Source: Pseudomonas sp. LS.1a (GTDB taxonomy: Bacteria; Pseudomonadota; Gammaproteobacteria; Pseudomonadales; Pseudomonadaceae). Taken from it: DNA of 64,000 bases. The first letter of the stretch is position 1, and each line of letters begins with the position of its first letter. Location of the stretch: positions 4,256,001 to 4,320,000 of the forward strand of contig NZ_CP092827.1 of NCBI RefSeq assembly GCF_022533585.1, written 5' to 3'. A model generated the notes under the pieces. It saw only the letters and a list, made by a program, of their open reading frames with translations, did no database searches and was not told the DNA's origin. Made by a program: the position numbers and the translations under genes. This document shows, in pieces, positions 18,182-26,736 of the stretch.

Positions 18182-19897
18182 TCACCGGCCCTTGCGCCGA
18201 TACGGAAACACATCGATCACCTTCCCTTCACGAATCGCTGCCTGCAGCCCCTTCCAGTAGTCCGCGTCATACAACTCCCCATGCAAGCGGCTGAACAAGC
18301 GCCGCTGGCCGATATCGGCAAACAGAAACGGTGGAAACTCCTCGGGGAACACGTCATGCGGCCCGATCGAGTACCACGGCTCACCCGACATCTCGTCTTC
18401 CGGGTAACGCGGCGGCGGGATATGGCGGAAGTTCACCTCGGTCAGGAAGCTGATCTCGTCATAGTCATAGAACACCACCCGGCCATGGCGGGTAACGCCA
18501 AAGTTCTTCAGCAGCATGTCGCCAGGGAAGATATTCGCCGCCGCCAGCTGCTTGATGGCCAGGCCGTAATCCTCCAGCGCCTCCAGCACCTGGCCCTCGC
18601 TGGCGTGCTCCAGGTACAGGTTCAGCGGTGTCATGCGCCGCTCGGTCCAGCAGTGACGGATCAGCACCGTGTCCCCCTCCAGCGCCACGGTCGATGGCGC
18701 CACCTCCAGCAGTTCGGCCAGGCACTCCGGCTCGAACTTGCTACGCGGGAAGCGAAAATCGGCGAACTCCTGGGTATCGGCCATGCGCCCGACGCGGTCG
18801 ACGCTTTTCACCAGCCGGTACTTGTCGATCACCGTGGCGCGATCGACTGTCTTGGACGGCGAAAAACGGTCCTTGATGATCTTGAACACCGTGTTGAAGC
18901 CCGGCAGGGTGAACACGCTCATGACCATGCCACGCACCCCGGGCGCCATGACGAAGCGGTCGTCGCTGCTGGCCAGGTGGTTGATCAACGCCCGGTAGAA
19001 CTCCGACTTGCCATGCTTGTAGAAGCCGATGGAGGTGTACAGCTCGGCGATGTGCTTGCCCGGCAAGATGCGCTTGAGGAAGTTGACGAACTCTGCCGGC
19101 ACCGGCACATCGACCATGAAGTACGAGCGGGTGAAGGAAAAGATGATCGACACCTCGGCCTCGTCGGTGATCAGCGCATCGGCCTCGATACCATGCCCTT
19201 CGCGGTGCAGCAGCGGGATGACCAGCGGCCACTGCTCATCGCTGTTGAACAGTCGGCCAACCAGATAGGCGCCCTTGTTGCGGTACAGCACCGGCGAAAA
19301 CAGCTCTACCGCCAGGGACGGGTCCTTGCATACCCAGTCCGGCAGGCAGTCGCGCAGTTGCTCTTCAAGGCGCACCAGGTCGCCTTCCAGGTCACCGTAC
19401 GGCACATCGAACGGGTAATCGGTGAACACCGCCCGCAGCAGGCCCTTGAGCCCAGCGTCAGGCCGATAGGTACGGGTTTGCGCGGCGCGCTCACGGCCGC
19501 GCATGGAGGGTCGGGTGGTGTGGATGAACATGCAGCCGTCGCTGATCAGGTCGTGGCTGAACAGGCTGCAGAACAGCGAGTTGTACCAGGTCTCGGACAG
19601 TTCGTCGTCCAGCCGTGGGTCGATCAGGTGGATGTAGGCGTTCTTCACCAGTGGCCATTGTTCCACATCCAGCAGCACGTCCTCGGCAAAGCCCTGGCGC
19701 AGCCAGCCGTTGACCTCGGCGACCTTCTCTTCATAGAGGTTGATGCGGGCGGCGGAGGCACGCTGGATATCCTGCCAGCGCGCCTGCTCGAAGCGCTGGC
19801 GGGCACCTAGGGTGATGCGCTGGAAGTGGTCGCGGTAGTCGTCGAAGCCGGCAAGGATCATCCGGGCGATTTCGACAGCGGGCCAGGGCTGGGGCAT
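18182..19897 (-). CDS. aceK: Isocitrate dehydrogenase kinase/phosphatase
   Basis: A 571-residue bifunctional enzyme that phosphorylates and dephosphorylates isocitrate dehydrogenase to divide carbon between the TCA cycle and the glyoxylate shunt. The N-terminal regulatory domain (about 1-310) precedes the kinase-like domain, in which [15 protein letters not shown] (ATP loop), [20 protein letters not shown] and [13 protein letters not shown] (metal-binding Asp residues) are seen. The ATG at 19897, giving [15 protein letters not shown], is preferred because the sequence upstream is REP DNA. In Pseudomonas aceK is not beside aceA, as here. Fatty-acid ligases nearby fit acetate-type metabolism, but no operon link exists. 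Confidence 0.95.
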   Translation of the reverse strand: MPQPWPAVEIARMILAGFDDYRDHFQRITLGARQRFEQARWQDIQRASAARINLYEEKVAEVNGWLRQGFAEDVLLDVEQWPLVKNAYIHLIDPRLDDELSETWYNSLFCSLFSHDLISDGCMFIHTTRPSMRGRERAAQTRTYRPDAGLKGLLRAVFTDYPFDVPYGDLEGDLVRLEEQLRDCLPDWVCKDPSLAVELFSPVLYRNKGAYLVGRLFNSDEQWPLVIPLLHREGHGIEADALITDEAEVSIIFSFTRSYFMVDVPVPAEFVNFLKRILPGKHIAELYTSIGFYKHGKSEFYRALINHLASSDDRFVMAPGVRGMVMSVFTLPGFNTVFKIIKDRFSPSKTVDRATVIDKYRLVKSVDRVGRMADTQEFADFRFPRSKFEPECLAELLEVAPSTVALEGDTVLIRHCWTERRMTPLNLYLEHASEGQVLEALEDYGLAIKQLAAANIFPGDMLLKNFGVTRHGRVVFYDYDEISFLTEVNFRHIPPPRYPEDEMSGEPWYSIGPHDVFPEEFPPFLFADIGQRRLFSRLHGELYDADYWKGLQAAIREGKVIDVFPYRRKGR

Positions 19898-19957
19898 GCG
19901 AAGACCTCGGTGCAAGGGTGAGATACAGAGCTTAGTCTGCCTGTCCGGAATACGGCG

Positions 19958-20068
19958 CCTGTACTGGCCTCTTCGCGGGTAAACCCGCTCCCACAGCTTC
20001 TCTGCAATGCTCAGGCCCTGTGAGTAATCCTGTGGGAGCGGGTTTACCCGCGAAGAGGCCAGTACAGG
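19958..20068. repeat. REP pair with perfect 39-nt arms
   Basis: Arms 19958-19996 and 20030-20068 are exact reverse complements (beginning cctgtactggcctcttcgcg) around 33 nt. It lies in the divergent aceK/EamA promoter region, not at a 3' end. Confidence 0.85.
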
Positions 20069-20147
20069 TTTACACCGCAAGAAAGCACAAGAATCCCCTG
20101 CCCCCCTGGCGTACACTCGCGCCCCTGCCCTGCCTCCGGAGACCGTC

Positions 20148-21023
20148 GTGAGCCCCATCGCCCTAGCCCGCCTGCTGACCCTTGCCGCCGTCTGGGGGGC
20201 GAGTTTCCTGTTCATGCGCATCATCGCCCCCGAGCTGGGCACGGTGCCGACGGCGTTCTTCCGCGTGTCCATCGCCTGCCTGGGCCTGGTCGCCCTGCTC
20301 GCCGCCGCCCGCGTGCGCTGGGACTTCCAGGGCAAGCTCGGCGCCTGCCTGGTACTGGGCATGATCAACTCCGGTATCCCCGCCACCTTCTACTCCGTGG
20401 CCGCCCAGGTGTTGCCCGCCGGCTACTCGGCAATCTTCAACGCCACCACGCCGCTGATGGGTGTGCTGGTCGGCGCGCTGTTCTTCCGCGAACCAATGAC
20501 CCTGGCCAAGCTCTGCGGCATCTTCCTGGGCCTGTTCGGCGTCGGCATTCTAAGCGGCGCCGGCCCGGTGGCTCTGGACCTGGCATTGCTGCAAGGCGCC
20601 CTCGCCTGCCTGGCGGCCACTACCTGCTACGGCTTTGCCGGCTTCCTCGCCCGCCGCTGGGTCAGCGGCCTGGACAGCCGCCTGTCGGCACTGGGCAGCA
20701 TGCTCGGCGCCACCCTGATGCTGAGCCCGCTGTTTGCCTGGAGCGCGCTGAGCCAGCCACCGGCCAGCTGGGGCGGCTGGCAGGTGTGGCTGTCGCTGCT
20801 GGGCCTGGGCCTGCTGTGCACAGCGTTCGCCTACATCCTGTACTTCCGCCTGCTGGAGGAGATCGGCCCGGTCAAGGCCAGCACCGTGACCTTCCTGATC
20901 CCGGTATTCGGCGTATTGTGGGGGGCGTGGCTGCTGGACGAACCGCTGTCGATGGCGCACCTGTACGGCGGCCTGCTGATTGGCCTGGCATTGTGGCTGG
21001 TGCTGCGCCCGGCGCGCAGCTGA
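20148..21023 (+). CDS. EamA/DMT-family transporter
   Basis: A 291-residue inner-membrane carrier with ten hydrophobic segments in two repeated EamA halves. The first half has [18 protein letters not shown] and [18 protein letters not shown]; the second has [20 protein letters not shown] and [18 protein letters not shown], the standard EamA motifs. Members export metabolites or amino acids, and the substrate here cannot be predicted. A GTG start at 20148 is used: GGAG lies seven bases before it and no ATG is available. The DUF4265 gene follows 13 bases later. Confidence 0.87.
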   Translation: MSPIALARLLTLAAVWGASFLFMRIIAPELGTVPTAFFRVSIACLGLVALLAAARVRWDFQGKLGACLVLGMINSGIPATFYSVAAQVLPAGYSAIFNATTPLMGVLVGALFFREPMTLAKLCGIFLGLFGVGILSGAGPVALDLALLQGALACLAATTCYGFAGFLARRWVSGLDSRLSALGSMLGATLMLSPLFAWSALSQPPASWGGWQVWLSLLGLGLLCTAFAYILYFRLLEEIGPVKASTVTFLIPVFGVLWGAWLLDEPLSMAHLYGGLLIGLALWLVLRPARS

Positions 21024-21036
21024 AGCGGAGTACAGG

Positions 21037-21495
21037 ATGAACAGCGCGTACAAGAAAGTCCTGTTCCGCCTGGAGCAAGACGAAAACGGCTACCCGCCCG
21101 CCTCGGTCGAGGGCCTGTGGGCCAAGGCCGTGGAAGGCGGCTATGCCGTCGACAACATTCCCTTCCATGTCTACGGCATCGCCCCGGGCGACCTGATCGG
21201 CACCCGTGAGGAAGCCGGCGAAACCTGGTTCGCCGAACTGCGCCGCAGCAGCGGCAGCTCGGTGTTCCGGGTTATCGTCAAGCCCCCGGAAACCCTGGAC
21301 CAGGTACGCGCGGCCTTGCACGACTTCGGCTGCAACTGCGAAACCGAGCAGGCAGTGAAGATGCTGGCGGTCGAGGTCCCGCCGCAGCGCTCGCTCGACA
21401 CCTTGCTCTACTACCTGCTCACCCAGCGCGAAGCCGGCCTGCTGGACTTCGAGGAAGGCGTACTACGCCACGCCATCCCCGAAGAATTCCGCTAG
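21037..21495 (+). CDS. DUF4265 domain protein
   Basis: A 152-residue soluble protein matching the DUF4265 pattern: YKKVLFRLEQDENGYPPASVEGLWA at the start, then PFHVYGIAPGD near residues 42-52 and ETWFAELRRSSGSSVFRVIV near 63-82. The C-terminal half (LAVEVPPQRSLDTLLYYLL) suggests a second small alpha/beta subdomain. No catalytic residues are evident and the function is unknown. It follows the EamA gene by 13 bases and probably shares its transcript. Confidence 0.8.
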   Translation: MNSAYKKVLFRLEQDENGYPPASVEGLWAKAVEGGYAVDNIPFHVYGIAPGDLIGTREEAGETWFAELRRSSGSSVFRVIVKPPETLDQVRAALHDFGCNCETEQAVKMLAVEVPPQRSLDTLLYYLLTQREAGLLDFEEGVLRHAIPEEFR

Positions 21496-21498
21496 GGC

Positions 21499-22380
21499 CT
21501 ACGCCTCGGCCAGGCGCGCGGCGGGCTTGCGGAACACGAACAGCAGGCCCACCACGATCAGCCCCATGCCCAGCAGGCTGAGCGGCGCCAGGCGGTTGCC
21601 AAAGATCAGCAGGTCCATCACCGCGGTCACTGCCGGCACCAGGTAGAACAGGCTGGTGACATTGACCAGGTTACCCTTGGCGATCAGCCGGTACAGCAGC
21701 AGGGTCGCCAGCAGCGAGACCACCAGCCCCATCCACAGCAGCGCGCCGACGAAACCGCCAGTCCATTCCACATGCAGCGGCTGCAGCGGCGCGAACAGCG
21801 CGCACATGGCAAAGCCGGCCAGGTACTGCAGCGGCAGCGTGCCCATGGGGTTGTCGGTGATGCGCTTCTGCAGGATCGAGCCAAAGGTCATGCTGGCCAG
21901 CGCCAGCAAGGCGAACAGCATCCCCGCCAGCGACACCCCGCCCAGGTTGATGCCCTGGTAGACCACCATGATCAACCCGCCAAGCCCCAACCCCAGGCCG
22001 AACAGGCGGCTCCAGGAGCGCTGGCGTTCCATCAGTACCACGGTCAGGATCGGTTGTACCCCCATCACCGTGGCCATCACGCCGGGAGTGACATGGGTGG
22101 CGAGCGCCAGCAGGTAGAAGATCTGGTAGGCGCCGAGCAACACGCAGCCGGTGCCCAGGGCCCGCAGGATGGCCCCGCGACTGCGCGGCCAGCGCAGCCC
22201 CAGCAGCGGGCCGATCAGCAGCAGGCCGGCCAGGGCCAGCGCCGAGCGCAACAGCAGGAAGGCAAACGGGCTGGCATGCGCCAGGCCCAGCTTGGAGACG
22301 ATCGCCCCACTGCTCCACAGCAGGACGAACAGGCTGGTCGTGGCCGCCGAGGCCACGGATGCTTTGCTAAGGACAGACAT
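21499..22380 (-). CDS. EamA/DMT-family transporter
   Basis: A 293-residue carrier with ten membrane segments and two EamA repeats. LFVLLWSSGAIVSKLGLAHA, SPFAFLLLRSALALAGLLLI and GAYQIFYLLALATHVTPG mark the first half; LYRLIAKGNLVNVTSLFYLVP and LIFGNRLAPLSLLGMGLIV the second. It is not a close copy of the EamA gene at 20148 and is convergent with the DUF4265 gene (3 bases apart). The substrate is unknown. A long untranslated region containing a small valine/proline-rich frame lies upstream. Confidence 0.87.
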   Translation of the reverse strand: MSVLSKASVASAATTSLFVLLWSSGAIVSKLGLAHASPFAFLLLRSALALAGLLLIGPLLGLRWPRSRGAILRALGTGCVLLGAYQIFYLLALATHVTPGVMATVMGVQPILTVVLMERQRSWSRLFGLGLGLGGLIMVVYQGINLGGVSLAGMLFALLALASMTFGSILQKRITDNPMGTLPLQYLAGFAMCALFAPLQPLHVEWTGGFVGALLWMGLVVSLLATLLLYRLIAKGNLVNVTSLFYLVPAVTAVMDLLIFGNRLAPLSLLGMGLIVVGLLFVFRKPAARLAEA

Positions 22381-22496
22381 GTATTGCCACCTGATATAAG
22401 GCGAATAAGCCAGACGGACGGCGTGCGCTTCAGCGTGGGAAGTCGCCGACCGTGTTCAGTAGGTTGCGTGTGCGTAGGGATGCGGCCAGAAGCCGA

Positions 22497-22580
22497 TCAG
22501 CCCAGCACGACCACGCAAGGAGGCGGAGCTACGCCGCCTACGACGCCACTGACAGGTGGTGGTGGATAGTGACTGATCAT
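22497..22580 (-). other. Possible leader-peptide frame upstream of the EamA gene
   Basis: A 27-codon minus-strand frame in the 646-base gap 22381-23026 encodes a peptide rich in Pro and Val (YPPPPVSGVVGGVAPPPC, then three Val). An in-frame ATG at 22610 would extend it by ten codons. It ends about 115 bases before the EamA start and overlaps a small AGGCGG/CCGCCT stem. The composition resembles amino-acid attenuator leaders, but no clear ribosome site or terminator is seen. The rest of the gap holds a single unpaired REP (22791-22823) and the candidate promoter at 22957-22980. Confidence 0.25.
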
Positions 22581-22956
22581 CGCCGGCTGCTGGCAGCCAC
22601 GCACGACCATGCCCGCGACTGGCGCGATGGCAAAGCTTGTGGTGGAAGGGCTGGCTGGCATGAACAGGTCTTCGGGAAAAGAACAATGGGCTGGACTATA
22701 GCCCGGTGCCAGGCAGCTGGCAACCTCCCCAAACTCACCCTCGCGCCAGTAGGGCAACTGCCTGCTCATTGTCTTGAAGCTGCCGCGATCCCTGTGGGAG
22801 CGGGTTCACCCGCGAACACCGGCGCAGCCGGTGCCATTCACTGCGTCGGACTGTTCGCGGCGGTTCGACGCCTCGATAAACCCGCACACAGGAGGTTCAG
22901 GCAACCCTCCAGTTTCTTCAAGCCAGCCGCGACCATGGGATCGCATCTCTATTGGT

Positions 22957-22980
22957 TAATTTTTCACCGCCCCGATTCGT
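22957..22980 (+). promoter_or_regulatory. Candidate PvdS-type iron-starvation box before the PvdO-like gene
   Basis: TAATT at 22957-22961 is followed after 16 bases by CGT at 22978-22980, close to the consensus TAAAT-N16-CGT, 47 bases before the ATG at 23027. One base of the -35 pentamer differs. Confidence 0.5.
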
Positions 22981-23026
22981 CTGAATGCGAAACGCAGCCC
23001 GCATTCACCCGTTTCGAGGACCACCG

Positions 23027-23887
23027 ATGAACGTAACCGCCTGGCTCTACCGGCCAGCCCAGATCACCTGCCTGCTGCTGGTCAGCGCCTACGCCCACGC
23101 CGCCAAGCCCGGCGATGTGTTCAAAGACTGCAAGGACTGCCCCGAGATGGTCGTGCTGCCCGCCGGCAGCTACCTGATGGGGGCCCCCGACGACGAAGTC
23201 GGCCGCCAGCCCGACGAGGGCCCGCTGCACACCGTGACCTTCGCCAAGCCCTTTGCCATGAGCCGCTACCAGGTCACCGCCGGCGAACTGGACGCCTATA
23301 TCAAGGCCACCGGCACCGTCATCAAGAGCGGCGACGACCGCCCCGGCCGCTGGTGCGAAGCCAGCAAGCCCACTTACAAGCAAGGCCCCCGCCAGCCGGC
23401 GGTGTGCGTCGACTACGACGAAGTGCAGGCCTACACCCAATGGCTGGCGAAAACCACCGGCAAGCCGTACCGCATGGTCAGCGAAGCCGAACGCGAATAT
23501 GCCGCCCGTGCCGGCTCCAGCGGCCCGTTCCCCTTCCCCTTCGACGAACCGGGCAAGTACGAGATCAGCAAGCACGCCAACACCTATGGCCCCAAGGACG
23601 GTCATACCTTCACCGCCCCGGTGGGCAGCTACCCACCCAATGCCTTCGGCATGTACGACATGCACGGCAACGTCTACGAATGGGTCGCCGACTGCTACCA
23701 CGACAGCTATGAAGGCGCCCCCACCGACGGCAGCGCCTGGATCCAGGACCCCACGTGCATTCGCGCGCACATGCGTGGCAACGACTGGGGCGAGCCGCCG
23801 ATCTTCTCCCGCTCGGCCAACCGCAACGACCGCCTCAAGACCACCCGCGGTGACTTCCTCGGCTTTCGCGTAGCACGCGAACTGTGA
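23027..23887 (+). CDS. Secreted formylglycine-generating-enzyme-like protein (PvdO-like)
   Basis: A 286-residue protein with a Sec signal peptide (hydrophobic ITCLLLVSAYAHA, cleavage near residue 25) and a full FGE-sulfatase/SUMF1 domain: CPEMVVLPAGSYLMG (near 38-52), PFAMSRYQVTAGELDAYI, YRMVSEAEREYAARAG, GMYDMHGNVYEWVADCYH (near 205-222) and the closing RSANRNDRLKTTRGDFLGFRVA. In Pseudomonas, the FGE-like PvdO acts in the periplasm in the oxidation that completes the pyoverdine chromophore. A candidate iron-starvation box upstream and fpvA next door support PvdO here, but pvdM and pvdN, its usual neighbours, are absent, and other FGE-like periplasmic proteins exist. The ribosome site is weak (CGAGGA, 8 bases before ATG). 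Confidence 0.7.
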   Translation: MNVTAWLYRPAQITCLLLVSAYAHAAKPGDVFKDCKDCPEMVVLPAGSYLMGAPDDEVGRQPDEGPLHTVTFAKPFAMSRYQVTAGELDAYIKATGTVIKSGDDRPGRWCEASKPTYKQGPRQPAVCVDYDEVQAYTQWLAKTTGKPYRMVSEAEREYAARAGSSGPFPFPFDEPGKYEISKHANTYGPKDGHTFTAPVGSYPPNAFGMYDMHGNVYEWVADCYHDSYEGAPTDGSAWIQDPTCIRAHMRGNDWGEPPIFSRSANRNDRLKTTRGDFLGFRVAREL

Positions 23888-23916
23888 AGTTGTGACGCGG
23901 TTAACGCAGCATCGGT

Positions 23917-23941
23917 TAAAAAAATCGTCAATAAGAATCGT
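23917..23941 (+). promoter_or_regulatory. Candidate PvdS-type box before fpvA
   Basis: TAAAA (23917-23921) and CGT (23939-23941) are 17 bases apart, about 75 bases before the fpvA ATG. Spacing is one base longer than in the other boxes. An A/T-rich run with aataagaatcgtt overlaps it and could contain a Fur half-site, which I could not confirm. Confidence 0.4.
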
Positions 23942-24013
23942 TCCGGTTTTTCACAGGTGCTGCGTCCTATAGCTGACATAGAAAAAAACCCTCTGCCAAC
24001 GAGACCGCAATAG

Positions 24014-26467
24014 ATGTCCAAGTCCCTCCCCGGCTCGCTCAACCCGCTTGCCAAAGCACTACTGATCCGTCATTCCCTTCGTCCCCAGCGCGCGTTCACA
24101 CGCATCGGCCTGGGCCTGGCGATATCCGCTGCGATGGTCGCCCAGGTGCAGGCGCAGGAGTGGACCCTGGATATTCCCGCGCAGTCGATGAACTCGGCGT
24201 TGCAGGCACTGGCCAGGCAGACCGATACCCAGTTGCTGTATAGCCCGGAGGACATCAGCGGATTACGTTCCACGGCCCTCAAGGGCCGGCATGACCTGCA
24301 GTCTTCGCTGCAGACATTACTGCAAGGCACCGGGCTGCGTTACCAGATTGATGGCAACACCGTGACAGTGACAGCCGGTTCGGCGGCACAGGACGGCCAG
24401 GTCGAGCTTTCGGCAACCAACGTCAATAGCGTGGGGCTTGGTGCCACTACCGAAGGCACGGGTTCCTACACCACCGGTGTGACCAACACCGCCACCAAGA
24501 TGAACCTGTCGATCCGTGAGACGCCGCAAACCATCACGGTGGTGACCCGCCAACGCATGGATGACCAGCACCTGAGCAGCATGACCGACGTGCTGAGAGA
24601 GACCCCTGGCATTACCATGTCCCAGGATGGGGGCGAGCGCTTCAACATCTATTCTCGCGGCAGCGCAATCAACACTTACCAGTTCGATGGCGTCACCACG
24701 TTTCAGGATAACCAGACCCGTAACATGCCCAGCACCTTGCTGGATGTGGCCCTGTATGACCGGGTGGAAATCGTCCGCGGTGCAACGGGCCTGATGACCG
24801 GTGCCGGCGACCCCAGTGCCGTGGTCAACCTGATCCGCAAACGCCCGACGCGGGAGTTCAAGTCCTATATCCAGGGCGGCGCTGGTTCCTGGGATTACTA
24901 CCGCGCAGAAGCGGACGTTTCCGGCCCACTGACCGAAGAAGGCAACGTACGCGGACGCTTTGTCGCCGCACAGCAGAACAACCACACCTTCATGGACTGG
25001 TACACCCAGGACCGGAGCATCCTGTACGGCGTACTGGAAGCGGACCTTACCGACACCACCCTGGTTCGTTTCGGTATCGACCGACAGACCTACAAGGTCA
25101 ATGGTGCCTCAGGCGTTCCGCTGATTTTCACCAACGGCCAGCCCACCAACTTTTCCCGGTCGAAAAGTTCCGATGCTCGCTGGGGTTACGATGACTACGA
25201 AACCACCAACTATACACTGACGCTTGAGCAGCAACTGGCCAACGATTGGCAACTGAAAGTTTCCACTCTGTACATGGACGTCGATCGCGACACGTTCTCT
25301 TCCTATATTTCTACCAGAACCAACAGGTCGTACCTGGAACCTGATGGCTCGACGACCATCAACGCTGGCGTTGCATCGGCGGACCAATACCAGAAAGCTG
25401 CTGACGTTTCCCTCCAAGGGCCTTTCCAGTTGTTTGGACAATCTCATGAACTCATTTTCGGCTACAACTACCTGGAGTATGAGAACAAGCATCGCGAATA
25501 CGCCGGCCCTGACCAGAAAATCAATTACTTCACTTGGGAAAACGTGACGCCCAAGCCAGGCAAAGACGAGCTTTCGCCAAGCATCAAATTCGATATCTTC
25601 AACCGCCAGAGCGGCTACTACGTCGCCGGACGGTTCAACTTCACTGACGACCTGCACCTGATTCTGGGTGCGCGTGCTTCCGACTACCGCTTCGACTACA
25701 GCCTGGGCATCATCGGTAAACCAATCACGCCTGATACCCAGAAAGAGCATGGAGTAGTGACGCCGTATGCCGGTCTCGTCTACGACCTGACAGAAGAGCA
25801 ATCGGTGTACGTCAGCTATACCGATATCTTCAAACCACAGAGCAATATCGACGCCAGCGGCAAACCTCTTGACCCGGAGGTCGGCAAGAACTACGAAATG
25901 GGTTGGAAGGGTGAATTCCTGGATGGCCGTGTCAACGCCAACGTTGCCGTCTACTTGGTACAAAGGGACAACTTCGCCGAGGAGACCACCGAAAAGTCGC
26001 CGACCGGCGGCAATGCCTTCAAAGCGATTGACGGTGCAGAGACCAAAGGCGTGGACCTGGAACTCTCGGGCGAAGTACTGCCTGGCTGGAACGTCTATAC
26101 CGGCTACAGTCATTCCCGTACCGAGGACGCAGATGGCGTTCGCCAGACCACCCAACTGCCGATGGACACATTCCGCTTCTGGAACACCTACCGCCTGCCA
26201 GGCGATTGGGACAAGCTGACCTTGGGCGGTGGCGTGAACTGGAACTCCAAGTCCACACTGCAGTATCCGCGCTACAACAGCCACGTCACCCAGGATGACT
26301 ACTACGTCGCCAGCCTGATGGCTCGGTACCGTATCAACCAGAACCTGGCGGCCACGCTGAACGTCAACAACCTCTTCGACAAGAAGTACTACGCAGGCAT
26401 GGCAGGCAGTTACGGCCACTACGGTGCGCCGCGCAACGCCACGGTGACTCTGCGCTACGACTTCTAA
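24014..26467 (+). CDS. fpvA: FpvA-type TonB-dependent ferripyoverdine receptor with STN signalling domain
   Basis: An 817-residue outer-membrane siderophore receptor. A long signal peptide ends near residue 47 (AMVAQVQA). An STN domain follows (about 50-125; LDIPAQSMNSALQALARQT and LLQGTGLRYQIDGNTVTV), the part that talks to an FpvR-like anti-sigma factor. The plug (about 150-290) contains IRETPQTITVVTRQRM and DRVEIVRGATGLMTGAGDPS, and a 22-strand barrel ends in the aromatic NATVTLRYDF. This layout matches FpvA, which imports ferripyoverdine and signals iron uptake to the sigma factor. No fecI/fecR pair is adjacent, so signalling partners must be elsewhere. It is convergent with the NRPS operon; receptor and side-chain synthetase together fit co-inheritance of a cognate pair. 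Confidence 0.9.
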   Translation: MSKSLPGSLNPLAKALLIRHSLRPQRAFTRIGLGLAISAAMVAQVQAQEWTLDIPAQSMNSALQALARQTDTQLLYSPEDISGLRSTALKGRHDLQSSLQTLLQGTGLRYQIDGNTVTVTAGSAAQDGQVELSATNVNSVGLGATTEGTGSYTTGVTNTATKMNLSIRETPQTITVVTRQRMDDQHLSSMTDVLRETPGITMSQDGGERFNIYSRGSAINTYQFDGVTTFQDNQTRNMPSTLLDVALYDRVEIVRGATGLMTGAGDPSAVVNLIRKRPTREFKSYIQGGAGSWDYYRAEADVSGPLTEEGNVRGRFVAAQQNNHTFMDWYTQDRSILYGVLEADLTDTTLVRFGIDRQTYKVNGASGVPLIFTNGQPTNFSRSKSSDARWGYDDYETTNYTLTLEQQLANDWQLKVSTLYMDVDRDTFSSYISTRTNRSYLEPDGSTTINAGVASADQYQKAADVSLQGPFQLFGQSHELIFGYNYLEYENKHREYAGPDQKINYFTWENVTPKPGKDELSPSIKFDIFNRQSGYYVAGRFNFTDDLHLILGARASDYRFDYSLGIIGKPITPDTQKEHGVVTPYAGLVYDLTEEQSVYVSYTDIFKPQSNIDASGKPLDPEVGKNYEMGWKGEFLDGRVNANVAVYLVQRDNFAEETTEKSPTGGNAFKAIDGAETKGVDLELSGEVLPGWNVYTGYSHSRTEDADGVRQTTQLPMDTFRFWNTYRLPGDWDKLTLGGGVNWNSKSTLQYPRYNSHVTQDDYYVASLMARYRINQNLAATLNVNNLFDKKYYAGMAGSYGHYGAPRNATVTLRYDF

Positions 26468-26479
26468 GCCGCACAGGGC

Positions 26480-26503
26480 AGACCCGGGACATGCACCGGG
26501 TCT
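26480..26503. terminator. Hairpin after fpvA
   Basis: AGACCCGG at 26480-26487 pairs with CCGGGTCT at 26496-26503 around an 8-base loop, 12 bases after the fpvA stop. There is no T-run, so termination strength is uncertain. Confidence 0.55.
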
Positions 26504-26658
26504 GGCCACACTTCCCCCGCTTCGCCCTCCCTGCGCCCTCTGCTGTTTCCTCTCCCCTTGCTACCACACATTGCGTGCCGCCCTTGCAAGTCATTCCTGT
26601 CCGTGCAAGCGCAGCCCCCGAGGGGTGCAAGGCTACGTCAACCCTGTGAGTAAACGAC

Positions 26659-26702
26659 ATCGCCCCGCATCAGCAGCTTCCGGGCTGCCAGTGCGGGGCG
26701 AT
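26659..26702. terminator. Hairpin after the NRPS operon
   Basis: ATCGCCCCGCA (26659-26669) pairs with TGCGGGGCGAT (26692-26702), with an inner GCAGC/GCTGC stem. It lies 34 bases beyond the stop of the last NRPS gene on the minus strand and probably ends that transcript, perhaps also that of fpvA from the other side. Confidence 0.6.
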
Positions 26703-26736
26703 GGGTGATGACATCAGGTCAGCCCGTCAGCGTCCT

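Noticed and set aside
1496..20068. CRISPR array, suggested by recurring 30-nt repeats
   Set aside because: Repeats occur as inverted pairs at separate intergenic sites, not as evenly spaced direct repeats with unique spacers, and no cas genes are present.
23905..23960. Fur box upstream of fpvA
   Set aside because: Only a partial, asymmetric match to the 19-bp consensus could be seen in an A/T-rich run; not strong enough to list as a feature.
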